A DNA stretch of 64,000 nucleotides, taken from positions 141,802 through 205,801 of the forward strand of contig JADGJL010000006.1 in assembly GCA_027600665.1 (NCBI GenBank), in the 5' to 3' direction. Within the stretch, counting starts at the first letter, position 1; each line of letters begins with the position of its first letter. The DNA is from Irineochytrium annulatum (taxonomy: Eukaryota > Chytridiomycota > Chytridiomycetes > Chytridiales > Chytridiaceae). Both the position numbers and the translations under genes were made by a program. The notes below the pieces were generated by a model. The model was not told the DNA's origin, made no database searches, and saw only the letters and a program-made list of their open reading frames with translations. Below are positions 52,398-61,015 of this stretch, one piece after another.

Positions 52398-52457
52398 CAC
52401 AGCGAAGAGCATGCCCCCTGTCATATCGATGACGTGTGGGACATGCTTTTTGCTGTG
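52398..52457 (+). terminator. Terminator-like compound hairpin
   Basis: Outer CACAGC/GCTGTG and inner AGCATG...CCC/GGG...CATGCT stems with TTTTT between. It lies directly behind copy B of the element. Confidence 0.6.
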
Positions 52458-52566
52458 CAAAAAAAATATATAAAGAGGGATATGTATTCTGGGCAGATTA
52501 TTATATGATGATTAATATTATTTTTCATCGTAGAGAGCATGTGCAGAAAGAGAGTGGTGGTTGATC

Positions 52567-53925
52567 ATGCAGCAAGAAACGTTAACAAGGGGATTAAAGA
52601 ACCGACATGTGCAATTGATGGCGATCGGAGGTGCGATCGGGACAGGTCTGTTTCTGGGAGCAGGCAAAACGATCCAACTGACAGGACCATCCATCTTGCT
52701 TGCCTACATTATTACGGGTGTTGTGTTGTTCCTGATCATGCGTGCATTGGGGGAGCTGCTCTTAAGCAACTTGCAGTATCATTCCTTTGTTGATTTTGTG
52801 CGTGATTACCTGGGAAATATGGCGGCATTTATTACAGGCTGGACCTATTGGTTCTGTTGGATTTCCATTGCCATGGCCGATATTACCGCCGTTGGTTTAT
52901 ATACGCAGTTTTGGTTTCCGAATGTACCGCAGTGGATGCCAGGATTAATTGCGTTAGTCATTTTGCTAATTATGAACTTGGCAACGGTCAAGTTGTTTGG
53001 CGAGATGGAATTCTGGTTTGCCCTGATTAAAGTCGTAGCGATCTTGGCACTTATTGTGGTTGGTTTATATATGATTTTCAAAGGTTTTACAACGGATCAG
53101 GGTCCTGCAAGCTTCACCAATCTGTGGAGTCATGGGGGATGGTTCCCGAATGGACTGCATGGCTTCATCATATCGTTCCAGATGGTAGTTTTTGCCTTTG
53201 TAGGCATGGAACTGGTGGGACTCACAGCTGGAGAGACGGAGAACCCGGAGAAGGTTATTCCGAGAGCAATTAACCAGATCCCGATCCGGGTATTGCTTTT
53301 CTACGTTGGAGCATTGCTGATTATCATGAGTATCTACCCGTGGAACGCCATTGTGCCTACTGAAAGTCCGTTTGTACAGGTATTTGCCGCTGTGGGAATT
53401 GCGGCTGCCGCAGGCATTGTGAACTTCGTGGTACTGACTTCCGCAGCATCGGCTTGTAACAGCGCCATTTTCAGTACAAGCCGTATGGTGTTCTCCATGG
53501 CAAAGGATCGCAACGCACCCGAGTCATTTGCACGTCTGAATAACAGGAAGGTTCCTTCCAACGCGCTGTTTTTCTCCACGATTGTTATTTTGATCGCGAT
53601 TGTTCTGAATTACATCATGCCGGAGGGCGTATTTACGCTGATCACAAGTGTGTCGACGGTGTGCTTCATCTTTGTCTGGGGTATCATGGTGATCTGTCAT
53701 CTCCGATATCGTCGTACTCAGCCGGAACTTGCGAGTCGGAGCCGCTTCAAACTGCCACTTTATCCGTTCTCGAACTACTTGATTTTGGCTTTTCTCGCGT
53801 TTGTGCTGGTGGTATTGGCATTGGCTGAAGACACGCGAGTGGCGTTATTTGTCACGCCGGTGTGGTTTATCCTGGTTGCAGGGATTTACCTTTTTAAAAA
53901 GAGAAACTTGAGCAGTGACAGATAG
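52567..53925 (+). CDS. Amino-acid permease of the APC superfamily (CycA/AnsP-like)
   Basis: A 452-residue protein with 12 hydrophobic segments. The start 'LTRGLKNRHVQLMAIGGAIG' with TGLFLGAGKTI is the classic substrate-binding TM1 of the amino-acid transporter family (AAT). Other landmarks are 'FAFVGMELVGLTAGETENPE' (TM6 and loop) and 'SAASACNSAIFSTSRMVFSM' (TM8). The closest-looking group includes D-serine/D-alanine/glycine transporter CycA and alanine permeases. Uptake is proton-coupled. ATG 52567 follows GGTGG; TTG 52561 is less likely. Single gene, own terminator. The exact amino acid is not determinable. Confidence 0.92.
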   Translation: MQQETLTRGLKNRHVQLMAIGGAIGTGLFLGAGKTIQLTGPSILLAYIITGVVLFLIMRALGELLLSNLQYHSFVDFVRDYLGNMAAFITGWTYWFCWISIAMADITAVGLYTQFWFPNVPQWMPGLIALVILLIMNLATVKLFGEMEFWFALIKVVAILALIVVGLYMIFKGFTTDQGPASFTNLWSHGGWFPNGLHGFIISFQMVVFAFVGMELVGLTAGETENPEKVIPRAINQIPIRVLLFYVGALLIIMSIYPWNAIVPTESPFVQVFAAVGIAAAAGIVNFVVLTSAASACNSAIFSTSRMVFSMAKDRNAPESFARLNNRKVPSNALFFSTIVILIAIVLNYIMPEGVFTLITSVSTVCFIFVWGIMVICHLRYRRTQPELASRSRFKLPLYPFSNYLILAFLAFVLVVLALAEDTRVALFVTPVWFILVAGIYLFKKRNLSSDR

Positions 53926-53953
53926 TAGGTCTTACCATTGTCGCCAAATAAAG

Positions 53954-53974
53954 CCGCCCAATGATATTGGGCGG
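53954..53974. terminator. Bidirectional terminator
   Basis: CCGCCCAAT-GAT-ATTGGGCGG, a perfect 9-bp stem between convergent genes. Confidence 0.85.
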
Positions 53975-53984
53975 TTATTCGTAT

Positions 53985-55169
53985 TTAAATTCTTGCAGCC
54001 TCGTTGCTTTCGCGAATGCCTGCGTAGATGGCATCACAGATATCGGTAGTATACTTTCCCGACATCCCTTCAAGTGCCGTATTGGTGAATGCGACAACAC
54101 TAAGTTCTTCTTTTGGATCGACAAACCAGGAGTGACCGTAGGTTCCGCCCATCCGCCACGTTCCCGGGGATTCCGGTGTACCAGCTGCAACAGGGTCTTT
54201 AAGTATTGTAAATCCAAGGCCGAACCCTCTTCCTGGCCAATACGGCATGTCGAGTTCACCGATTTGATTCGTGGACATCTTAGAGGCAACAGCTTCGGTA
54301 AGAATGGGCTGTCCCCCTTGCCGCAATGTCTCAAGTAAAGTGAGAAAATCTCCGGTGCTTCCAACCATTCCCGCTCCGCCTGATGCATAAGCCGAAGGTT
54401 GATTTGCACGATTGGGGGCAAGCCGGAAACCGGCAGTACCTTCAATAAAGGGGACCTGCTCCAATTGATTATGGAGAAGACGCGGTTCTTCAGAACCATC
54501 AGCGTATGCAGCGGTCAACCGATCCGAATCCACCGCAACAAAATCAGTATCCTTCATGTGAAGTGGACGAGTAACCAGCAATTGAACAGCTTCTCTCAAT
54601 GACATTCCGGTTACCTTTTCAATAACAGCTCCGAGTACATCTGTCGCGATGGAATACCTCCACATGTGTCCTGGCTCATATATAAGAGGAACAGAAGCAA
54701 GCCTTTGGAGATTCTCCTCCAGACTTAATTCAGATAAATCCATTCCATCCGAGATACCTGCACGTTCATAGGTTCCTTGCTCTTCTTGGAAAAACCGATA
54801 GGTCAAGCCAGCGGTGTGTGTCATCAATTGCTGAATGGTTATTTGGGTGTCCTGACCATTGGCAAGCTTGGGCTGGAATGCAGGTAGCCAGCGAGTCACC
54901 TGATCATGTAGACTCAGTTGTCCTTGTGAGACCAATGCCAGAGCTGCTGTGGACACAATGGGTTTGCTTACGGAAGCCAGTCGAAACAGAGCGTTTTCTG
55001 CCATGGTACGCTTTTGCTCCCTGTCTGCGAAACCAGCAGCCCGGCTGTAGATCAGTTCTCCTCCTATTGCAACTTGTACAACCGTTCCCACGATTCTGTT
55101 TTCGCTTATAGCACGGTCTATTGCCTCATTCACATAAGTATGCAATGTTGCCTTATTTTCTTTTTCCAT
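53985..55169 (-). CDS. Serine hydrolase of the class C beta-lactamase/esterase family
   Basis: A 394-residue protein with the penicillin-binding-protein-like fold. The nucleophile motif SxxK is SVSK in 'LFRLASVSKPIVS' (~residue 67), the 'HTAGLTYRF' loop is typical, and the Tyr motif is 'WRYSIATDVLG' (YS-x-x-x-D, as in EstB-type esterases, in place of YxN). 'GTYGHSWFVDP' provides the third element (H-x-G-like). No signal peptide, so cytosolic. Such proteins are usually esterases or D-aminopeptidases rather than true beta-lactamases; resistance should not be inferred. ATG 55169 follows AGAGGAAG. Confidence 0.88.
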   Translation of the reverse strand: MEKENKATLHTYVNEAIDRAISENRIVGTVVQVAIGGELIYSRAAGFADREQKRTMAENALFRLASVSKPIVSTAALALVSQGQLSLHDQVTRWLPAFQPKLANGQDTQITIQQLMTHTAGLTYRFFQEEQGTYERAGISDGMDLSELSLEENLQRLASVPLIYEPGHMWRYSIATDVLGAVIEKVTGMSLREAVQLLVTRPLHMKDTDFVAVDSDRLTAAYADGSEEPRLLHNQLEQVPFIEGTAGFRLAPNRANQPSAYASGGAGMVGSTGDFLTLLETLRQGGQPILTEAVASKMSTNQIGELDMPYWPGRGFGLGFTILKDPVAAGTPESPGTWRMGGTYGHSWFVDPKEELSVVAFTNTALEGMSGKYTTDICDAIYAGIRESNEAARI

Positions 55170-55339
55170 TCCAAACTTCCTCTCTTCAGGTGATATGCTT
55201 GATTCATTATTGTGACTGTGCTTATTATATAAATGATTAATGTTGTATTACATGGATTACTAAAGGTATTATAGTGATTTATCAGATATACTTAAGGTTA
55301 TTCCAGCCTATATCTTATGTATTTAAAGGGGTGTATTAC

Positions 55340-55792
55340 ATGGACGAAATAGATCAGCATATTCTGTTTCACTTGGAGAATCAGGCGAGATTATCCATGA
55401 CCGAATTAGGAAAATTAGTCGGATTATCTCAACCAGCTGTGACTGAACGCGTCAAACGAATGGAAGAAAAGGGGGTTATCGAGGAATATCGTACAGTGAT
55501 CTCCCCATCCAAATTGGGCAAGCAGAGCACGGCATATGTCCTCTTTCGTACACGGGATTGTTATCCCTTCCTGGATTTCTGCCGTGCGTCACCTGAAGTC
55601 GTGGAATGTTATCGGATTAGCGGGGAGTATAACTACTTGCTGAAAATCCTTACAGACACGATCCAGGGACTTGAAGAGTTCCAGAACAAGTGTGACCCAT
55701 ACGGGACTTACATGACCTTGATTACGATGTCTTCTCCGATTGCACATAAAAATCTGATGCAAGGACCGAATTTGCTGGCACAGACAGAATAA
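55340..55792 (+). CDS. Lrp/AsnC-family transcriptional regulator
   Basis: A 150-residue regulator: winged helix at ~1-60 ('MDEIDQHILFHLENQARLSM', 'LVGLSQPAVTERVKRMEEKG') and a RAM ligand-binding domain at ~70-140 ('VVECYRISGEYNYLLKILTD'). The G-x-Y-(D/N)-Y-L element marks the amino-acid-sensing core. ATG 55340 is chosen because GGGGTG lies upstream; the frame is open to 55274. It is convergent with the MFS gene at 55918; the divergent serine hydrolase (55169) is a possible target. Confidence 0.92.
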   Translation: MDEIDQHILFHLENQARLSMTELGKLVGLSQPAVTERVKRMEEKGVIEEYRTVISPSKLGKQSTAYVLFRTRDCYPFLDFCRASPEVVECYRISGEYNYLLKILTDTIQGLEEFQNKCDPYGTYMTLITMSSPIAHKNLMQGPNLLAQTE

Positions 55793-55830
55793 GACCGCAG
55801 TCTATATAATCTATAAAATGAAATACAGAA

Positions 55831-55860
55831 GAGGAGTTCACATCAAGTGAACTCCTCTTT
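55831..55860. terminator. Bidirectional terminator
   Basis: GAGGAGTTCAC pairs perfectly with GTGAACTCCTC, then TTT. Confidence 0.85.
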
Positions 55861-55917
55861 GGTTCTTTGTGTAACTCATGGTGTAACTCATGGTATCTCA
55901 TGCAAAATGCCTTCCTG

Positions 55918-57123
55918 TTATTTAGCTTTGGGGAAGCCATATTTATAAGCCCTCATAGCTACGAGCAATGCAGGAATGAGCAAGATAAACAACGACCCGG
56001 CAAGGTATCCTGCTCCCAGTACTTCAAGAAGGATGCCCCCGATGATGCCTCCTCCGCCAATGGCCAGATTCCATGCTGTAACCAGCATCGATTGGGCGAC
56101 ATCTGTACTTTTTCCTCCGGCTTGAGCAATGGCAGTTTGCAGTAGCGTGGCAGCCCCGCCAAACGTAATTCCCCAGATTATGATGCCAAGGATAATCATC
56201 ACAGGTTGATCAGTACCGATTCCCATCACAACAGAACCCAGAGCGAATGCTGCCAGACTGATAATCACTAATCTACGCAAAAATCGGTCAATAAGCATTC
56301 CGGTTAACCAGATTCCCACAATGGAAGTGATACCGAAAATGAGCAAAATCAAGTCTACTCTGTTTGCAAATACGGTCTGGGTAAGGTAGGGAGAAATATA
56401 GGTGTAAAGGATATTATGGGCAAGCATCCAGGCCAGAACAACAAACAGAATGGGTCTGACTCCCGGAATTACAAATACTTTATGCAGGGGAAGACGTTCC
56501 CCGGCCGGTTCTCCTGCAAAATCTGGCATTTTCCAGAGAACCCATGCGATCAAAGCTGCGGTCAGAAGCGATACAATCCCGAAGATGAGGCGCCAGCCGA
56601 TATAAGAACTGAGAAAACTGCCGATGGGGACACCCAGGGCTAACGCCACCGGAGTGCCGACCATAGCCACGGCCATGGCCTTGCCTTTTAACGAATCAGA
56701 GACCATCCGACGAGCATAACCTGCTGTCATTCCCCATAACACACCCGCAGAGACCCCGGCCATAAAACGAGCAGCAAGTGTCAGGATATAATCTGAGGAT
56801 AAGGCGGTAACGGTGTTAAAGACAAGAAAGCCGCCGATGCATACCAGCAGAAGAGGTCGGCGTCTCCATCCACGTGTGGCAGTAGTCAAGGGAATGGCAG
56901 CAATAAGTGATCCAATGGCATAAAGAGTCACCAACTGTCCAGTGAGGGATTCGGTGACCCCCAAGTCTTTTGCAATTTGCGGCAACAGTCCCGCAGGCAG
57001 ACTTTCAGTGAGGATGCAAATGAATCCAGCCATGGCTAAAGCAAGTAGCCCCGCCCACGGAAGGCGTTCTGAAGATATGGAAGGCAGCTCCCTTTGCTTG
57101 GGGAGGGTTGTGTGAATGGCCAT
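55918..57123 (-). CDS. MFS transporter, DHA1-type (YdeR/AraJ-like)
   Basis: A 401-residue protein with 12 hydrophobic segments. TM1 reads 'LLALAMAGFICILTESLPAG', with the E-x-x-P-x-G pattern of drug-export proteins. Motif A-like 'IPLTTATRGWRRRPLLL' lies between TM2 and TM3, motif C-like 'VALALGVPIGSFLSSYIGWR' in TM5. Exports an unknown small molecule by proton antiport. ATG 57123 has AGAGG 11 nt upstream. It is on the same strand as the hydrolase and MarR genes, but a 125-nt gap with no shared site separates them. Confidence 0.9.
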   Translation of the reverse strand: MAIHTTLPKQRELPSISSERLPWAGLLALAMAGFICILTESLPAGLLPQIAKDLGVTESLTGQLVTLYAIGSLIAAIPLTTATRGWRRRPLLLVCIGGFLVFNTVTALSSDYILTLAARFMAGVSAGVLWGMTAGYARRMVSDSLKGKAMAVAMVGTPVALALGVPIGSFLSSYIGWRLIFGIVSLLTAALIAWVLWKMPDFAGEPAGERLPLHKVFVIPGVRPILFVVLAWMLAHNILYTYISPYLTQTVFANRVDLILLIFGITSIVGIWLTGMLIDRFLRRLVIISLAAFALGSVVMGIGTDQPVMIILGIIIWGITFGGAATLLQTAIAQAGGKSTDVAQSMLVTAWNLAIGGGGIIGGILLEVLGAGYLAGSLFILLIPALLVAMRAYKYGFPKAK

Positions 57124-57248
57124 GAATTAAAACCTCTTTTCTTATCATTTAATCCTATTCAGAACTATGCATATAAGCTTATCTAAAAAAAACAAACTTT
57201 TGCATACAGGATTAAAGGTAAGAAGGAGTTCTTAACATGGTATTTACT

Positions 57249-58112
57249 TTATTTTGTGAGTTTTTCCGTTAATTCAAAAGGATGCTGTCTGTTCATCCAT
57301 TTAAGGATGAGTTCGACAGGTTCCAAGTACCGTTGGCCTACCAGCAAACCCGTATGGGTCGTATCCCACAGTCCGGCATATGCAGCGCCCAGCTGCTTGG
57401 CAGTTAATTGGCCTCTCTGATCTTCGTCTTCACAGGAAACAGCCTTGATCACCAAGCTGGGGCAATGGATCAGGTCGCCATTAATGGATATTCCATCGGC
57501 TCCACACAGGGCTGAAAAGGTAGCAAATGCCTTCGCAGACTCCGTTTGCAGATACTTACGCTGAAAAGCAATGTCTTCTGCCGTCTCATCTATACTGCTC
57601 AGTTCATCACGGACAGGTGCAGGCATGATGATGTCCGATACGGTCGCTCGATCTGTTTCAGGATAAGGTACGGCGTCATGGACCTCTTTGCTTATACTGG
57701 CATCAATGACAACCAGGCCTGCGAGAGTAGCGTTTTCTGCAATCTTTTGACTGAGAATCCCGCCCATGCTGAAGCCAATAAGAATGGGAGGTTCGTTGAT
57801 CCCGGCTATCACTTCCCGAATATCCTCCAAGTAATCGTCAAACGTAATCTTAGTCATGTCCATGACCCGACTCATGTAATGACTTCTCAAGTTCATGACA
57901 TAACAGGTCCAACCGTGCTGGACAAAATGGGGGATATATTTGCTCCACATCCAGCTGCCTGTGTAGGCACCGTGAAGGAACAGCAGAGGGGGCTTCTTGG
58001 TCACTGTTTCGGTATCATGAGGTAGGGCTCCTTCGAAAATCTCCAAGTGCAAATCATGTTCTCCGATCTTCTTGACCTCATGTTTCGGTAATAATTTTGC
58101 GTAATCTGTCAT
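57249..58112 (-). CDS. Alpha/beta hydrolase
   Basis: A 287-residue cytosolic hydrolase. The oxyanion segment is 'LLFLHGAYTGSWMW', the nucleophile serine lies in GFSMGG ('PILIGFSMGGILSQ', ~residue 115), and the catalytic His in 'LWDTTHTGLLVG' near the C-terminus. Substrate unknown; lactone or ester. ATG 58112 is chosen for GGAGGAGG 8 nt upstream; the frame is open to 58130. It lies 57 nt after the MarR-type gene, with a second copy of that regulator's operator in the gap, so it is probably under its control. Confidence 0.88.
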   Translation of the reverse strand: MTDYAKLLPKHEVKKIGEHDLHLEIFEGALPHDTETVTKKPPLLFLHGAYTGSWMWSKYIPHFVQHGWTCYVMNLRSHYMSRVMDMTKITFDDYLEDIREVIAGINEPPILIGFSMGGILSQKIAENATLAGLVVIDASISKEVHDAVPYPETDRATVSDIIMPAPVRDELSSIDETAEDIAFQRKYLQTESAKAFATFSALCGADGISINGDLIHCPSLVIKAVSCEDEDQRGQLTAKQLGAAYAGLWDTTHTGLLVGQRYLEPVELILKWMNRQHPFELTEKLTK

Positions 58113-58137
58113 GCTAAAAACCTCCTCCAAGATATTG

Positions 58138-58151
58138 GTTTGATATCAAAC
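58138..58151. promoter_or_regulatory. MarR operator between marR-type and hydrolase genes
   Basis: GTTTGATATCAAAC is a perfect 14-bp palindrome, 26 nt before the hydrolase start. Confidence 0.65.
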
Positions 58152-58168
58152 TATTTCTCCAAAAAAAA

Positions 58169-58591
58169 TTAGAAGTTGTCATGAATCTTCATTAAAATTC
58201 GCAGCAGTTCTTTTTTCTCCGCTTCCGTAACGCCCGCATAAAACACGTCCAGCATGCGCTGCGATATCTCTTCAAAGGCCGGCTTTAATTCTTCGCCTTT
58301 CGCAGTCAAAGCCACATGAACAACGCGTGAATCGGTTGCATCACGCTCCTTGACGACGTATCCTGTCCGCACCAATTTGTCCACAAGTGCAGTTACCGTG
58401 GATTTATCCTTGCCAATTTTTTTGGCGATTTCAGCCATGGTCATCCTGTGATTGTTGTACAGGGCATAGATAATATCCCCATGGGACGTGGCGAGATCCT
58501 GGATTCCTTGCTCAGCCATCTCGGCCAGGATGAAGCGGTTGACCTTCTCTTTAATTTTGGATATGAGTGAAATAGCGTCTCTTGTTTTCAT
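58169..58591 (-). CDS. MarR-family transcriptional regulator
   Basis: A 140-residue winged-helix repressor. The recognition part is 'HRMTMAEIAKKIGKDKSTVT' with ALVDKLVRTGYV and the wing 'DSRVVHVALTAKGEEL', flanked by dimerisation helices. Such proteins sense phenolic or oxidising compounds. ATG 58591 is taken as the start; an upstream TTG at 58615 would lie inside the operator. The Shine-Dalgarno is weak, so translation may be low. It is followed by the alpha/beta hydrolase gene; two like palindromes suggest self-repression and control of the hydrolase. Confidence 0.9.
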   Translation of the reverse strand: MKTRDAISLISKIKEKVNRFILAEMAEQGIQDLATSHGDIIYALYNNHRMTMAEIAKKIGKDKSTVTALVDKLVRTGYVVKERDATDSRVVHVALTAKGEELKPAFEEISQRMLDVFYAGVTEAEKKELLRILMKIHDNF

Positions 58592-58601
58592 ATGTGTAAT
58601 A

Positions 58602-58619
58602 TAGTTTGTTATCAAACTA
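58602..58619. promoter_or_regulatory. MarR operator upstream of the marR-type gene
   Basis: TAGTTTG-TTAT-CAAACTA, a 7-4-7 inverted repeat ending 11 nt before the start. It shares GTTTG/CAAAC with the site at 58138. Confidence 0.65.
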
Positions 58620-58706
58620 ATGTCAAGCTTTGATCATGTTGTATTACTTGCGGAGTATATCAAAAGAGCAGTGAGAACTTCTTCTCCTGCTCCTTTGCTC
58701 CAGCGA

Positions 58707-59771
58707 TTACTTGATTGGATTAGCTTTCATTTCCTGTCCCATTTTCTCAATACCATCCAGAATCTGATATCCATAACCCCAGAACTGGCTGAAATCTGTG
58801 ACATAGATCTGTTTATTCTTGATTGCGTTCATACTTTGCAGGGCAGGGTTGGCATACAGATTTTCAATTAGCTTGTCGATATCCGGTGAACCGGCGTACG
58901 CGGACAAGAGCAGGTAGTCCGGGTTCGCTGTGATCAACTGTTCAACACTAACCTCACCTTGCACACCATCAAACGTGTTTTTCAGCTTCAACAGGCTCAG
59001 CGCATCAAGCTGATACGTATCGTTCTGCATGCTGCTTACCGTAATGGTGTCTTCCGTAGCAGGTACGATGTAGGCAAAAGAATGTTCAGGCTGATCGGCT
59101 ACACTTGCCTTAATAGCTTCAACACGAGTCTTCAGACTTTCGGTGAATGTTGCGGCATTTTCTTGAACGTCGAAGATCTGCCCAAGTTGTGCGATATCGC
59201 TATAGAGGCTTTCGAGTGTGCCTTTGTGATTCGTCGATTGCAGGAATGTGCGGATATTCATGTCATTCAATCCATCGACGGTACCCACACCCCAGTCTGC
59301 ATCAGCGAACAGGTCACCCCGTCCGAGTACCAGATCCGGGCTTGCACCTACAACCAGCTCTTTACCTACGTAATCCTTGGACAATACCGGAATTTTGGCG
59401 AAATCATCAGCCACATCCGGTGTAACGGAACCGTATAGAGCAGCAACGCCGACCATTTTATCGGTCAGACCTAACTTGATGAGCATCTCTGCCGCAGATT
59501 GGGTATTCGCAACCACACGTTCCGGTGCTTTATCGAATACTTGCACTTTTGGTTTCCATTCACCACCCTCACCCGAGATCGTGAAATTCTCAATGGTGAG
59601 CGGGTAGGTCGTTTTATTTGTATTCTGAGCAGAAGTTGAAGTTTCTGTCGTGTTCGTGGTTGAAGTTGTTTCTTCGGCAGTGGAGGAAGTTGAAACATTC
59701 GAACAGGCTGCAAGCAGCAGCAACAGGAGACTTAGAGCAGCGATGCCAATCGTTCTGGATGTAAATTTCAT
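58707..59771 (-). CDS. Siderophore ABC transporter substrate-binding lipoprotein
   Basis: A 354-residue lipoprotein with lipobox LAAC (Cys23), then a long Ser/Thr-rich linker (to ~55). The TroA-type fold follows: 'FDKAPERVVANTQSAAEMLI', 'LGLTDKMVGVAALYG', 'VVGASPDLVLGRGDLF' and 'LITANPDYLLLSAYAG', with 'NPALQSMNAIKNKQIYVTD' near the end. It is divergent from a FecCD permease and ATPase, with a Fur box between, so the three form one iron-siderophore importer. It is only distantly similar to the binding proteins of the first island and has the longer form seen in Fe-hydroxamate/heme-type systems; ligand unknown. ATG 59771 follows AGGGG. Confidence 0.88.
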   Translation of the reverse strand: MKFTSRTIGIAALSLLLLLLAACSNVSTSSTAEETTSTTNTTETSTSAQNTNKTTYPLTIENFTISGEGGEWKPKVQVFDKAPERVVANTQSAAEMLIKLGLTDKMVGVAALYGSVTPDVADDFAKIPVLSKDYVGKELVVGASPDLVLGRGDLFADADWGVGTVDGLNDMNIRTFLQSTNHKGTLESLYSDIAQLGQIFDVQENAATFTESLKTRVEAIKASVADQPEHSFAYIVPATEDTITVSSMQNDTYQLDALSLLKLKNTFDGVQGEVSVEQLITANPDYLLLSAYAGSPDIDKLIENLYANPALQSMNAIKNKQIYVTDFSQFWGYGYQILDGIEKMGQEMKANPIK

Positions 59772-59811
59772 GAAATGATGAACCCCTTTTCGATGTGTTT
59801 TAAATTGACAA

Positions 59812-59826
59812 AGATAATCATTCTCA
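59812..59826. promoter_or_regulatory. Fur box in divergent promoter
   Basis: AGATAATCATTCTCA (TGAGAATGATTATCT on the other strand) matches the 7-1-7 Fur site at all but two positions. It is placed to repress both the binding protein (58707-59771) and the permease-ATPase pair. Confidence 0.7.
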
Positions 59827-59904
59827 ATTATAATCCGAGAAAATGCTTTGTAAATAGCTAAATTTATGATGTTCTACAATTTACATGAATTGATGGGGGA
59901 AGAG

Positions 59905-61014
59905 ATGGCACAGACGGTTCAGGTTCAGACGCAGCGTATGGGGAAAAGAGAGTCTCTGATTCAGAGTAAATCCGGGTTTGCTTTACTGATTGCAGCTTTA
60001 ATCATGATTACGCTTATTTCTGTAGGTATTGCAGTTTCCATTGGACAGGTACACATTCCACTGGCGGAGTCATATCGTATTCTTTTGTACAAATTAACGG
60101 GATTTCAGTGGGGGACAACACCCATTGAGACAGGTTCCTTTACCGATATCATCTGGCAGATTCGTTTCCCGCGTGTGCTGATGGCGATGTTTATTGGTGC
60201 AGGCTTGGCCTTGTGCGGTGCTGTTATGCAGGCTGCTGTTCAGAATCCGTTGGCAGATCCATACATACTGGGTATATCCTCAGGCGCTTCACTTGGGGCG
60301 ACCTTTGCGATTCTCATTGGCTTTGGTGCGATTGGCTGGCTTGGTCAGACCGGAGTTGCTTTCTGGGCCTTTGCCGGAGCGATGGGTGCATCCTTACTGG
60401 TCCTGACTTTGGCAGGGATTCGGGGGAAAATGACATCGGTCAAGCTAGTGCTTGCCGGAATGGTAATTAACGCGCTGTGCAGCGCATTTTCGAACTTTAT
60501 TATTTATTTTGCCAACAATGCTGAAGGCATCAAAACGGTGACATTCTGGACCATGGGCAGTCTGGCATCTTCCGGATGGAACAAGCTTCCACTCGTGGGT
60601 ATCGTCGTGCTGGTGGCGATTCTATTCTTTCTTTTACAGTCCAGAGTTCTCAATACGATGTTATTGGGAGATGAAGCAGCCGTCACACTGGGCATTAATC
60701 TGAGTGTGTACCGCAGGGTGTATATGCTGTTAACCGCTTTGGTGACAGGTGTCATGGTGGCGAGCTGTGGCATGATTGGTTTCGTGGGACTCATTATTCC
60801 GCATATCGTCAGAGGTCTGGTGGGTTCCGACCATCGTAAAGTAATGCCTGTGTCCGTGCTGTTTGGAGCCATTTTCCTCATCTGGACGGATGTTATTGCA
60901 CGATCCCTCATATCCAGCGTGGAGTTGCCAATCGGTATTATTACGGCCATGATTGGTGCACCCATGTTTATGTATATGCTGGTCAAAAAAGGCTACGGTT
61001 TTGGAGGAAATTAA
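59905..61014 (+). CDS. FecCD-type ABC transporter permease for ferric siderophore
   Basis: A 369-residue membrane protein of about ten hydrophobic segments, BtuC fold. Marks are 'QIRFPRVLMAMFIGAGLALC', 'AAVQNPLADPYILGISSGAS', the EAA-like cytoplasmic loop around 'LGDEAAVTLGINLSVYRR', 'GMIGFVGLIIPHIVR' and the last 'MIGAPMFMYMLVKKGYG'. Single-module length, so it forms a homodimer. ATG 59905 is chosen for GGGGGAAG just upstream; the frame is open from 59866. It ends 1 nt before the ATPase gene, so translation is coupled. Confidence 0.93.
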   Translation: MAQTVQVQTQRMGKRESLIQSKSGFALLIAALIMITLISVGIAVSIGQVHIPLAESYRILLYKLTGFQWGTTPIETGSFTDIIWQIRFPRVLMAMFIGAGLALCGAVMQAAVQNPLADPYILGISSGASLGATFAILIGFGAIGWLGQTGVAFWAFAGAMGASLLVLTLAGIRGKMTSVKLVLAGMVINALCSAFSNFIIYFANNAEGIKTVTFWTMGSLASSGWNKLPLVGIVVLVAILFFLLQSRVLNTMLLGDEAAVTLGINLSVYRRVYMLLTALVTGVMVASCGMIGFVGLIIPHIVRGLVGSDHRKVMPVSVLFGAIFLIWTDVIARSLISSVELPIGIITAMIGAPMFMYMLVKKGYGFGGN

Positions 61015-61015
61015 C

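Noticed and set aside
53985..55169. Reading the serine hydrolase as a true class C beta-lactamase
   Set aside because: The Tyr motif is YS…D of the EstB type instead of YxN, and no signal peptide is present; an esterase is likelier.
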